A DNA stretch of 43,567 nt, from positions 1 to 43,567 of the forward strand of contig JAGBYM010000041.1 of assembly GCA_017628755.1 (NCBI GenBank), in the 5' to 3' direction. Shown here in pieces: positions 6,836 to 14,214 of the stretch. The notes under the pieces were generated by a model. The model did not search any database, was not told where the DNA came from, and worked only from the letters and a program-made list of their open reading frames with translations. The DNA is from Clostridia bacterium (GTDB taxonomy: Bacteria; Bacillota; Clostridia; Oscillospirales; CAG-272). Position numbers and translations under genes: made by a program. Numbering within the stretch: the first letter of the stretch is position 1; each line of letters starts with the position of its first letter.

Positions 6836-7603
6836 TTACTGTGCAGCGTTTACGATAGCAGCGATCTTCTCGGGAACGAGGGAAGCGCCGCCGATGAGGC
6901 CGCCGTCAACGTCGGGCTTTGCAAGGAGCTCAGCTGCGTTAGCGTCGTTCATGGATCCGCCGTACTGGATGGTAACGGACTCTGCAACTTCCTCGCCGTA
7001 AAGGCCTGCGATTACCTTACGGATAACTGCGCAAGTCTCCTGTGCCTGCTCGGGAGTAGCGGTAAGACCGGTTCCGATTGCCCAAACGGGCTCGTAAGCG
7101 ATGATTACGTTCTTGAGCTCTTCTGCAGTGATACCTGCGAGGTCGAGCTTGGTCTGCATGCCAACAACCTCATCGGTGATGCCTGCAAGTCTCTCTTCCT
7201 TAACCTCACCGAGGCAGAGGATTACCTTCATGCCTGCTGCGAGAGCAGCCTTGGTGCGGAGGTTAACGGTCTCATCGGTCTCTGCGAAGTACTGACGTCT
7301 CTCGGAGTGACCAACGATTACGTACTCAACGCCGATAGCGCGGAGCATCTCAGCGGAAACTTCACCGGTGTACGCGCCCTTGGGTGCGAAGTGAACGTTC
7401 TCAGCGCCGATCTTGATATTGGTGCCCTCTGCTGCTTCCATAGCTGCCGCGATGGTAACGTAGGGAGCGCAGAAAATGATGTCGCAATTGTCCTTGCCTG
7501 CTACGAGGGGAGTTACGTTCTTGATGAACTCACGTGCTTCAGCGGGAGTGAAGTTCATTTTCCAGTTGCCTGCGATTACTGTTCTTCTCTTTGCGGGATT
7601 CAT
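6836..7603 (-). CDS. tpiA: Triosephosphate isomerase (255 aa)
   Basis: Interconverts dihydroxyacetone phosphate and glyceraldehyde 3-phosphate in glycolysis, as a cytoplasmic dimer. The TIM-barrel signature is complete: NWKMN with catalytic Lys15, VGHSERR with electrophile His99, AYEPVWAIGTG with the base Glu171, and the phosphate-gripping loop IGTG. GGS and GGASL near the C-terminus complete the phosphate site. Length is typical. The start follows AGGTAGGA. It lies 273 bases downstream of pgk on the same strand, separated by a structured repeat, so both may share a transcript as in many Bacillota. The gap gene is not in the window. Confidence 0.97.
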   Translation of the reverse strand: MNPAKRRTVIAGNWKMNFTPAEAREFIKNVTPLVAGKDNCDIIFCAPYVTIAAAMEAAEGTNIKIGAENVHFAPKGAYTGEVSAEMLRAIGVEYVIVGHSERRQYFAETDETVNLRTKAALAAGMKVILCLGEVKEERLAGITDEVVGMQTKLDLAGITAEELKNVIIAYEPVWAIGTGLTATPEQAQETCAVIRKVIAGLYGEEVAESVTIQYGGSMNDANAAELLAKPDVDGGLIGGASLVPEKIAAIVNAAQ

Positions 7604-7677
7604 ATGTTTATCCTACCTTTCAAAAATTACAAATTGATTTAGATGGCTAAAATCGGTTTAGCTTGGTACGATGTTTT

Positions 7678-7874
7678 TTAGTTGTTAGTAATTAGTTGTT
7701 AGTTATTAGTTGCTAGTTACTAGTTGAAGGAGAATTTTCTCGCGTTGCTCGAAAATTTTCATTTTAATTAAAATGCTTTTTGAGCCGTGCGAAAAAAGCT
7801 ACCTTCAACTAACAACTAGCGTCTAGCAACTAGCAACTTAAACGCAACTAGCGTCTATCAACTAGAAACTTAAA
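7678..7874. repeat. Inverted CTAGTTG short-repeat unit between pgk and tpiA
   Basis: TTAGTTGTTAGTTATTAG-type repeats (7678-7725) face CAACTAACAACTAGCG-type repeats (7806-7874). Between them lie a GAAGG tag, a hairpin GAATTTTC...GAAAATTTTC (7732-7760) and a second hairpin GCTTTTT...AAAAAGC ending in a CCTTC tag (7775-7805). The right array abuts the pgk stop codon. Confidence 0.75.
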
Positions 7875-7876
7875 TC

Positions 7877-9067
7877 TTATTCCTTGTCCATAAGGCAAGC
7901 GATGCCGGGAAGCTCGAGACCCTCAAGGAACTCGAGAGATGCGCCGCCGCCGGTGGAAATGTGAGTCATCTTGTCTGCGTAGCCGAGCTTTTCAACAGCT
8001 GCTGCGGAGTCGCCGCCGCCGATGATGGAGATTGCGCCGCTCTCTGCAACTGCGTTAGCAACTGCATTGGTGCCTGCTGCGAAATTGGTCCACTCGGAAA
8101 CGCCCATCGGGCCGTTCCATACAACGGTGCCTGCACCCTTGATAGCCTCTGCGAAGAGCTTCTGGGTGTTTGCGCCGATGTCAAGACCCATCCAACCGTC
8201 GGGAATGTTATCGGAATCAACATCCATGTACTCGGTGTTCTCGTCGTAAGCCTTACCAACTCTGTTGTCGATGGGGAGGAGGAACTTAACGCCCTTAGCC
8301 TCTGCCTTTGCCATCATCTCCTTAGCGAGGTCGATCTTGTCGTGCTCGCAGAGGGAGGTACCAACGCTGTAGCCCTGTGCAGCGAAGAAGGTGTATGCCA
8401 TACCGCCGCCGATGATGAGGGTGTCAACCTTCTCAATGAGGTTGTTGATAACGCCGATCTTATCCGAAACCTTAGCGCCGCCGAGGATGGATACGAAGGG
8501 ACGAGCGGGATCGGAGAGAGCCTTGCCCATTACGCCGATCTCTTTCTGGATGAGGTAGCCGCAAACTGCGGGGAGGTAATCAGCTGCACCTGCGGTGGAA
8601 GCGTGTGCACGGTGAGCTGCGCCGAAAGCGTCGTTTACGAAGATCTCTGCCATAGAAGCGAGTTCCTTTGCAAACTCGGGATCGTTCTTTTCCTCTCTCT
8701 TGTCGAAACGGGTGTTCTCAAGAAGGAGAGCCTGTCCGCACTCGAGAGCTGCAGCCATTGCCTTGGTCTCGGGGCCGATGGTGTCGGGAGCGAGCTTAAC
8801 TTCCTGACCGAGGATCTCGGTAAGTCTTGCTGCTACGGGAGCGAGGGTATACTTGGGGTTGACTTCACCCTTCGGCTTGCCCATGTGGGAGCAAAGGATA
8901 ACAGCCGCGCCCTGGTCGAGAAGGTACTTGATAGTGGGAATAGCCTCAACGATTCTCTTATCGGAGGTGATTACACCGTCCTTGAGCGGAACGTTGAAGT
9001 CGCAGCGTACGAGGACCTTTTTACCGGATACGTTGATGTCCTCAATGTTTTTCTTGTTGTAGGTCAT
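7877..9067 (-). CDS. pgk: Phosphoglycerate kinase (396 aa)
   Basis: Transfers the acyl phosphate of 1,3-bisphosphoglycerate to ADP in glycolysis. The N-terminal signature [11 protein letters not shown] (residues 19-29) binds phosphoglycerate, SHMGKPKG follows, and the C-terminal half carries [21 protein letters not shown] and the nucleotide loop [13 protein letters not shown]. Length is normal. The start ATG follows AAAGGCAGG, and a consensus-like promoter lies about 50 bases upstream. Nothing is unusual in the protein. The stop codon sits directly against a short-repeat array. Confidence 0.97.
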   Translation of the reverse strand: MTYNKKNIEDINVSGKKVLVRCDFNVPLKDGVITSDKRIVEAIPTIKYLLDQGAAVILCSHMGKPKGEVNPKYTLAPVAARLTEILGQEVKLAPDTIGPETKAMAAALECGQALLLENTRFDKREEKNDPEFAKELASMAEIFVNDAFGAAHRAHASTAGAADYLPAVCGYLIQKEIGVMGKALSDPARPFVSILGGAKVSDKIGVINNLIEKVDTLIIGGGMAYTFFAAQGYSVGTSLCEHDKIDLAKEMMAKAEAKGVKFLLPIDNRVGKAYDENTEYMDVDSDNIPDGWMGLDIGANTQKLFAEAIKGAGTVVWNGPMGVSEWTNFAAGTNAVANAVAESGAISIIGGGDSAAAVEKLGYADKMTHISTGGGASLEFLEGLELPGIACLMDKE

Positions 9068-9113
9068 ATTATGAAACCTGCCTTTCGCAAATTTAATTTC
9101 TTACCAATATATA

Positions 9114-9142
9114 AATATACCACAAAACCCAAAAATAATCAA
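9114..9142 (-). promoter_or_regulatory. Promoter of pgk
   Basis: On the minus strand TTGATT (9142-9137) is separated by 17 bases from TATATT (9119-9114), about 47 bases before the pgk ATG. This fits a housekeeping sigma-A promoter. Confidence 0.6.
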
Positions 9143-9220
9143 TAGGGTTAGGTAAATTTTTAGGAAAAATTGTTCTTGTAACTCGTAATTTTGTTTTGAG
9201 CGAACATAGTATGTCCGCCT

Positions 9221-9251
9221 CTTCCCCTCATCCACCGCTCTCGCGGTCCCC
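9221..9251 (+). repeat. CTTCCCCTCATCCACCGC repeat, forward copy
   Basis: 31 bases that recur exactly inverted at 9713-9743. The inner part CCGCTCTCGCGG forms a small hairpin. The copy runs directly into the 94-base direct repeat. Confidence 0.85.
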
Positions 9252-9339
9252 ACATTTGCTTGCAAATACGCCCACACGGGGAAGGTAAAGGGGTATGCCG
9301 ATAATCTTTAACTTTTCAGCGGATTATGCTTGGGTGATT
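9246..9339 (+). repeat. 94-base direct repeat, copy 1
   Basis: Identical to 9462-9555. It contains the hairpin ATTTGCttGCAAAT and the motif GGGGAAGGTAAAGGGG. Weaker similarity extends upstream of both copies (CGAACATAGTATGTC against CGAACAGAGTGTGTC). Confidence 0.9.
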
Positions 9340-9461
9340 AAATTTAGTTTAGCAAAGCGGAAGATTTTTATTGAAATACGCTCGTTATTTCGCTTGGTGC
9401 GAACAGAGTGTGTCTGTCTCTTCCTCTTGCGTAGCAAGGATCTCATCACACTGCTATCGCA

Positions 9462-9555
9462 GTCCCCACATTTGCTTGCAAATACGCCCACACGGGGAAG
9501 GTAAAGGGGTATGCCGATAATCTTTAACTTTTCAGCGGATTATGCTTGGGTGATT
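9462..9555 (+). repeat. 94-base direct repeat, copy 2
   Basis: A perfect copy of 9246-9339, offset by 216 bases. The 710-base gap between pgk and the DUF559 gene contains these repeats and no credible gene. Confidence 0.9.
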
Positions 9556-9694
9556 TAATTTTGCTTATCAAAGAGGAATGGTTTGTTTAAAACTTAAAGT
9601 TGTTTCAATAAAAATTTTCCTATTTGGTTGATAAAGGATTTGATCTTAACGGTATTCGTCTGCACAAACTTCGAAGCTTGCAGTCATCCTTTTA

Positions 9695-9743
9695 CCTTCC
9701 CCGGCGGGGAAGGGGGACCGCGAGAGCGGTGGATGAGGGGAAG
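9695..9743 (-). repeat. Hairpin and inverted copy of the CTTCCCCTCATCC repeat
   Basis: CCTTCCCC/GGGGAAGG (9695-9713) is followed by an exact inverted copy of 9221-9251. It lies 36 bases beyond the stop of the DUF559 nuclease gene. Confidence 0.85.
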
Positions 9744-9779
9744 TGGTGGGGAGAAATGTCAGTACTCGTTTAGGGCGAG

Positions 9780-10154
9780 TCATTTCTTCTTCAAATCATC
9801 CCAAGTCGTACCGATATGACGCAAAATACTTCCGCACACAACGAGGAAATCCTCTCGAATTGCTCTGTTTGAATATCTCAAAACCTTTAAACCTAAGCTT
9901 GCCAGTTCGGCGTCTCTTTTAGCATCGGCGGCTTTGTGTTCAGCCGTCGTATGTTGTCTGCCATCGATTTCAATAACAATATTTTTACTTGAAATAAAGA
10001 AATCAACGATGTAATTGCCGATGTTTTTTTGCCGATTAACGGTCATCGGTAATAGCTTCAAAAACTTGTACCAGAGCTCTTTTTCCTCGTCCGTCATATT
10101 CTTTCGAAGATATTGAGCATTTCCGACAAGTTTTGGATTATACTTTAGAGACAT
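9780..10154 (-). CDS. DUF559 (Vsr/MutH-like PD-(D/E)xK) nuclease-domain protein (124 aa)
   Basis: A small protein of the DUF559 family, which has the very-short-patch-repair/restriction nuclease fold. The N-terminal LRKNMTDEEKELWYKFL (residues 16-32) is the usual family start. The catalytic core reads YIVDFF with Asp51, then IVIEIDGRQH (59-68) with Glu62, Asp64 and His68, followed by DAKRDAELASLGLKVLRY. Length is normal. Its ATG overlaps the thiI stop codon as TAATG, so it is translated from the thiI message. Downstream lies a short hairpin at the stop and then the CTTCCCC repeats. Biological role is unknown. A link between this nuclease and the adjoining repeats is inference, and simple insertion behind thiI is equally possible. 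Confidence 0.88.
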   Translation of the reverse strand: MSLKYNPKLVGNAQYLRKNMTDEEKELWYKFLKLLPMTVNRQKNIGNYIVDFFISSKNIVIEIDGRQHTTAEHKAADAKRDAELASLGLKVLRYSNRAIREDFLVVCGSILRHIGTTWDDLKKK

Positions 10155-11341
10155 TATTCCTCTATCCCGCGGACCGTGATGATCTCCTCGGTTGCAAGAG
10201 CCTTTTCACAAAGGGCGGCGAAGTCGAGCTTCTGCTCTTCTGCGATGACTTTGTCAAGCTCTGGCTTGGTCTTGGGATGGCGGGGGGTGAAGACGGTACA
10301 GCAGTCCTCGTAGGGAAGGATCGAGGTCTCGAAGCTGCCGATACGGCGCGCGTAGGTTACGATCTCCTCCTTGTCAAGACCGATGCAGGGTCTGAAAACG
10401 GGGATGTTTACAGCCGAGTTGGTGACGTGGAGTGCCTGAATCGTCTGCGAAGCAACCTGACCCATGCTCTCGCCCGTGACAAGGGCATTGCAGGTCGACT
10501 GCTCGGCGATCTTTTCCGAGATCGTCATCATGAAGCGGCGGAGAAGGAGGGTGAAATAATCCTCATTACAGCTCTTCGCGATCTCCTCCTCGATCTCTGT
10601 GAGAGAAACGATGTGGAGACGGACGCTGCCCGCCCAGCCCGCAACGATGCGCGCAAGCTCGATGACCTTTTCGCGTGCCTCGATCGAGGTGTAGGGGAAA
10701 GCCTCGTAGTAAACGGCTTCGATCTTTACGCCGCGCTTTGCCATCATCCAGCCTGCAACGGGGGAGTCGATACCGCCCGAGAGGAGGAGAAGCGCGCGTC
10801 CGTTCGAGCCTACGGGCATACCGCCCGCGCCGGGTTCCTGACCTGCGCCGATATATGCGGCGTTGTCGCGGATCTCGCATTTTACGAGAACCTCGGGGTT
10901 ATGAACGTCAACCTTAAGGTGGTTGAACTTTGAGAGAACGCGTCCGCCGAGCTCACGGCTGACGGCATCCGATGTCATCGGGAAACGCTTGTCCGCGCGC
11001 TTGGTCTCAACCTTGAAGGTGCGGGCGTTTTTAAGTCTTTCGCCGAGGTATTCTACGGCGAGAGCGGCGATGGCGTCAAAGTCCTTGGTGGTTTCGGCAA
11101 CGCGCGAAACCGCGACGATACCGAAGGTCTTGCGGAGAAGGGAATATGCCGCATCGAGCATATCGGGGGTCATTTCCTCGGTGGGTTCAACGCGGATAAC
11201 GCTCTGCGAGCGTGTGACGGTGAATTTGCCGACGTGTCCGAGTCTGAATTTTATTTCACGAACGAGAAGTGCCTCGAAGGATGCGCGGTTTGCGCCTTTG
11301 AGCGCGATCTCGCCGTATTTGCAAAGAAAGCTTTCACGCAT
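10154..11341 (-). CDS. thiI: tRNA 4-thiouridine synthase ThiI (395 aa)
   Basis: Adenylates uridine 8 of tRNA and transfers sulfur to it to form 4-thiouridine. The N-terminal KYGEIALKGANRASFE is the ferredoxin-like segment, a THUMP domain follows (about residues 60-165), then an ATP-pyrophosphatase domain with the PP-loop LLSGGIDSPVAGWMMAKRG. YEDCCTVFTPRHPKTKP near the end is typical. The rhodanese domain of some ThiI proteins is absent, as usual in Bacillota, so sulfur probably comes straight from a NifS-like desulfurase, not in view. The ATG at 11341 overlaps the end of the DUF2007 gene by eight bases. An upstream start would add 15 arginine- and lysine-rich residues and is less likely. Confidence 0.95.
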   Translation of the reverse strand: MRESFLCKYGEIALKGANRASFEALLVREIKFRLGHVGKFTVTRSQSVIRVEPTEEMTPDMLDAAYSLLRKTFGIVAVSRVAETTKDFDAIAALAVEYLGERLKNARTFKVETKRADKRFPMTSDAVSRELGGRVLSKFNHLKVDVHNPEVLVKCEIRDNAAYIGAGQEPGAGGMPVGSNGRALLLLSGGIDSPVAGWMMAKRGVKIEAVYYEAFPYTSIEAREKVIELARIVAGWAGSVRLHIVSLTEIEEEIAKSCNEDYFTLLLRRFMMTISEKIAEQSTCNALVTGESMGQVASQTIQALHVTNSAVNIPVFRPCIGLDKEEIVTYARRIGSFETSILPYEDCCTVFTPRHPKTKPELDKVIAEEQKLDFAALCEKALATEEIITVRGIEE

Positions 11342-11714
11342 CTTCTTCGTCCTCGTCCTCTTCCTCGAGAGCAAGCTCTTCTTCAAGAGCCGCGATCTCT
11401 TCGTCGGTAAGCTCTACTGCGCCCTCGCCCGCGATGAGGTCGGTGGCGTCGTCAAGAAGTTCTTCGGGTACGTAGAAGTCAACGCCCGTGGTGCAAAAGC
11501 CCATGAAAACGCGCATCCAGCTGTCTGCGGTGTTTTCCTTTGCAACGTAGGGGATGCCCGCGCCGCGCAGAATGCTTTCGATCACGCCTTCCTCGCCGTT
11601 GTCGGCGGCGGTGATCAGCTTGGCGAATTTAACGCCTTCCTGCATAAAGGTGGGGATATCTTCGTTCACCTGTGCCGTTTCAGACGGCATGGGTCTGCGG
11701 GAGATTTCTTTCAT
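11334..11714 (-). CDS. DUF2007-like small protein with acidic tail (126 aa)
   Basis: A small cytoplasmic protein of unknown role. Residues about 30-95 follow the DUF2007 pattern (AKLITAADNGEEGVIESILRGAGIPYVAKE then VDFYVPEELLDDATDLI), a ferredoxin-like fold called a putative signal-transducing protein in databases. The last 30 residues are almost all Glu, Asp, Ala and Leu, ending EEEDEDEEDA. It starts with an ATGA overlap on the exonuclease gene and its end overlaps the thiI start, so the three genes are one translationally coupled unit. The encoded acidic tail overlaps the thiI ribosome-binding region. Confidence 0.8.
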   Translation of the reverse strand: MKEISRRPMPSETAQVNEDIPTFMQEGVKFAKLITAADNGEEGVIESILRGAGIPYVAKENTADSWMRVFMGFCTTGVDFYVPEELLDDATDLIAGEGAVELTDEEIAALEEELALEEEDEDEEDA

Positions 11715-12811
11715 TTTTCTGCCTCCGGTTCATTTTCGTAGTAATGGGGGAAGAGTCTTTCCCAAACCTTCATGCAGCCGATCGTGTCTGCGATAGAGGT
11801 GTGGGCAACGCCGTCCCATTCGATTCCGAAGCATGCCATAGCGTCGGTGAGGCTGGCGTGCTCGATGTCGGGGCGATGCTCGTGTATGTAGCGCACGAAC
11901 TCATTTGCACAGCAACGGATCTTGTCGTGCAGAGCCTTGCGCTCCTTTTCTGTCTTGTAGATGTACTTAATGTGGCTGTAGTCGGTGGATACGCCGTATG
12001 CGATGAGGTTGTCTGCGCCCGCAAAGATCTCCTTGATCTGGGGGGTGAGCTCCTCGAGTGTCTGCGCGTCCTTGACCATATCGGGGGTGATGCCGTGGAT
12101 CTTTTCGGTGCGCTTCCACTTTTTAGTATGCACGGGACGGACGAGGGTATCCATGATCTTTTCGCCTAGGGCGTTGAAGATCGAGATCGAGATGATCTCG
12201 TCGTGATCGTAGAAGCCGGTCAGCTCAAGGTCGAAGAAGAGAACGCGGCTGCGGTCCATTCCGTAGTATGCGCTTCTGTGAGCGTCGCCTTCTGCGCGGC
12301 GGATCGCCATTTCATCCTCGTAGCAAGCCTTGCAGAGCTTCTTTTTGAAGCGGACGTCCTTGCCGCACTTGACGCACATCAGCGGCATACGCAGAGTGGT
12401 CATTTTGTCGTAGAAATAAACGATCTCCTTATCGCGGCGGCGGGTGAATGCTACCGGCTCCTCGATGACCTCGAGGTGCATTGCGGTAAGTCTCTCCTTG
12501 GGGTAGTAGCCGAAGGATGCGGCACGGCGGAGCGACATGCGCTCGATCTCGGTGCCCGATTCAAGCTTGATGGTCTCCTGACGTGCGTCGGGAGCATACC
12601 AGAGTTCGGGATCCGACTCGGTGAGCTTTTCGGGGTCAAACCAGAAAACGACGCCTCCGTTTTTGCCTTCCGAATACGCCGCAGGTGCACCGTCGGGTGT
12701 AAGATGCATGAGCTTGAGAGTAGCTCTGTCAAGATAATTTTTTGCTTGCGCTTCACGGTAGCTGACTTGCGGCACTGTAGCCCCGCTGCGCAGTCTGATA
12801 CTTTCCTTCAA
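11711..12811 (-). CDS. DnaQ-like 3'-5' exonuclease with duplicated N-terminal module and zinc ribbon (366 aa)
   Basis: Probably a DEDDh exonuclease acting on DNA or RNA. Residues 190-350 form the exonuclease: FFDLELTG with Asp194 and Glu196, IHGITPDM at 238-245, TDYSH with Asp277, and HTSIAD with His337 and Asp342. A CxxC-x10-CxxC zinc ribbon (Cys146, 149, 160, 163) precedes it. The first 140 residues contain two related modules, IRLRSGA...KLMHL...VVFWFD (5-59) and IKLESGT...AMHL...IVYFYD (81-135), which I do not recognise. The start is TTG at 12811 behind GGAGG. It heads an overlapping group with the DUF2007 gene and thiI, which hints at, but does not prove, an RNA-related role. Confidence 0.82.
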   Translation of the reverse strand: MKESIRLRSGATVPQVSYREAQAKNYLDRATLKLMHLTPDGAPAAYSEGKNGGVVFWFDPEKLTESDPELWYAPDARQETIKLESGTEIERMSLRRAASFGYYPKERLTAMHLEVIEEPVAFTRRRDKEIVYFYDKMTTLRMPLMCVKCGKDVRFKKKLCKACYEDEMAIRRAEGDAHRSAYYGMDRSRVLFFDLELTGFYDHDEIISISIFNALGEKIMDTLVRPVHTKKWKRTEKIHGITPDMVKDAQTLEELTPQIKEIFAGADNLIAYGVSTDYSHIKYIYKTEKERKALHDKIRCCANEFVRYIHEHRPDIEHASLTDAMACFGIEWDGVAHTSIADTIGCMKVWERLFPHYYENEPEAEK

Positions 12812-12991
12812 AATCAGACCTCCTGTTTTTTAATCCAAAACGTACGGCGCAACCCGTACACATAGTTTTCCAAATACTAATTATATCATATATTTTTAAT
12901 ATTTACAATAATAAAATATGAATTTACTGTTTTTGCATCATTATTTACAAAAATAATGCAATAAAGGGAATAAAATCGTCAAAAAATGTAC

Positions 12992-13020
12992 TTGAAGAGA
13001 AAACAAAAAAGTGATAAAAT
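12992..13020 (+). promoter_or_regulatory. Promoter of the AEC transporter gene
   Basis: TTGAAG (12992-12997), 17 bases, TAAAAT (13015-13020), 36 bases before the ATG. The 244-base divergent gap is otherwise AT-rich and holds no repeat array. Confidence 0.65.
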
Positions 13021-13055
13021 ATTGGGGTTAAAAAATATCAAAAGAAGGTTTCAAA

Positions 13056-14045
13056 ATGGATTCTCTCATTTTCGCGCTGAGCGCGGTTGCACCGATCGTA
13101 CTGACGGTCGTTGTAGGTTACTTTTTCAAAAAGATCGGTATGATGGACGAGGACTTCTCAAAGAAGGCGAACAAGCTCGTTTTCCGAGCATTTATGCCCG
13201 TTATGCTTTTTGTAAACATCTATAAGATGAAGATCTCGGATATTGACCTCGGCTTTATCGGCTTCTGCCTGATTTCGCTGTTCGTCATTTTCGGACTTGC
13301 TGTTCCCGCTTCAATGATCATTGCGGGCAAGAAGGACCGCGTGGGTGTTCTCGTTCAGGCGATTTTCAGATCGGGTTATTCGCTGATCGGTATCCCTCTT
13401 GCGGGTTCGCTTTACGGCGATGAGGGTATTATGGCGGCAACGATCCTTTCCGCCGCGCTCATCCCCTGCTTCAACGTTCTTGCGGTAATCAGCCTTTCCG
13501 CGCTCGGTAACGAGGGCGGCGAGAAGGTATCTGTCAAGAAGATCATTCTTGACATCATCAAAAATCCCCTCATAATCGGTATTTTTGCGGCACTCGTTTG
13601 CGTTGCGGTACGTACTTTTGTATTTGAGAAGGTCGGAATCGAGTTCAGACTTTCTGATATCGGACCCCTCTTCGTGGTTCTCCAGTACCTCGCAAACCTC
13701 GCAATCCCGCTTGCGCTTCTCGTTCTCGGCGCACAGTTTGAGTTCTCCGCAGTTGCGGCACTCAAGAAGGAGATCATCTTCGGTACAGTCGTACGTACCG
13801 TGATCGTTCCCGCGCTCGTACTCGGAGTAGCTTACGCCTTCTTCCGCGAACGCTTCACTCCCGCACATTTTGCTACCCTTGTTGCGGCATTCGCAACACC
13901 CGTTGCAGTTCCCAGCGTGCCCATGGTTCAGGAAATGGGCGGCGACGTCACCCTCGCAGGTCAGCTCGTCGTTTGGTCGACACTTGCTTCCGCGCTCACC
14001 GTGTTCCTTGTCACCTTCCTGCTTCGTATGGGAGGAGCGTTTTAA
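13056..14045 (+). CDS. AEC (auxin efflux carrier) family transporter (329 aa)
   Basis: An integral membrane carrier of the AEC/BART group, which exports or imports small organic acids such as malate. About ten hydrophobic helices are spread in two five-helix halves. Recognisable family segments are APIVLTVVVGYFFKKIGMMD near the N-terminus, FRSGYSLIGIPLAGSLYG (residues about 104-121), which contains the conserved GNxG-like loop, and a final FATPVAVPSVPMVQEMGGD. The start follows AGAAGG. The gene stands alone, with its own promoter and a terminator downstream. Substrate cannot be read from the sequence. Confidence 0.88.
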   Translation: MDSLIFALSAVAPIVLTVVVGYFFKKIGMMDEDFSKKANKLVFRAFMPVMLFVNIYKMKISDIDLGFIGFCLISLFVIFGLAVPASMIIAGKKDRVGVLVQAIFRSGYSLIGIPLAGSLYGDEGIMAATILSAALIPCFNVLAVISLSALGNEGGEKVSVKKIILDIIKNPLIIGIFAALVCVAVRTFVFEKVGIEFRLSDIGPLFVVLQYLANLAIPLALLVLGAQFEFSAVAALKKEIIFGTVVRTVIVPALVLGVAYAFFRERFTPAHFATLVAAFATPVAVPSVPMVQEMGGDVTLAGQLVVWSTLASALTVFLVTFLLRMGGAF

Positions 14046-14048
14046 AGT

Positions 14049-14214
14049 GCAAAATGCTAAATGCAAAATGCAAAATGAACTGATAATTTAATTTTGAAGT
14101 TCTACATAAACAAAGGACTGAATCCAACAAAAGATTCAGTCCTTTTATTATTTTGAAAGCTAAACGATATTTTTAACTAATTTTGCATTTTGCATTTAGC
14201 ATTCTGCATTTTGC
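14049..14214. repeat. TGCAAAA short-repeat inverted unit at a convergent junction
   Basis: GCAAAATGCTAAATGC-type repeats (14049-14078) face AATTTTGCATTTTGCATTTAG-type repeats (14179-14214), enclosing the terminator at 14112-14145. The arms start four bases after one stop codon and end directly at the other. Confidence 0.8.
14112..14145. terminator. Bidirectional intrinsic terminator
   Basis: A perfect 13-bp stem AAAGGACTGAATC (14112-14124 with 14133-14145) is followed by TTTATTATTTTG on the plus strand. On the minus strand the stem ends in CCTTTGTTTATG. It serves the AEC transporter gene and the facing dehydrogenase gene. Confidence 0.8.

Noticed and set aside
7961..9145. 394-residue plus-strand ORF opposite pgk
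   Set aside because: Antisense shadow of phosphoglycerate kinase. Its cysteine- and leucine-rich translation matches no family.
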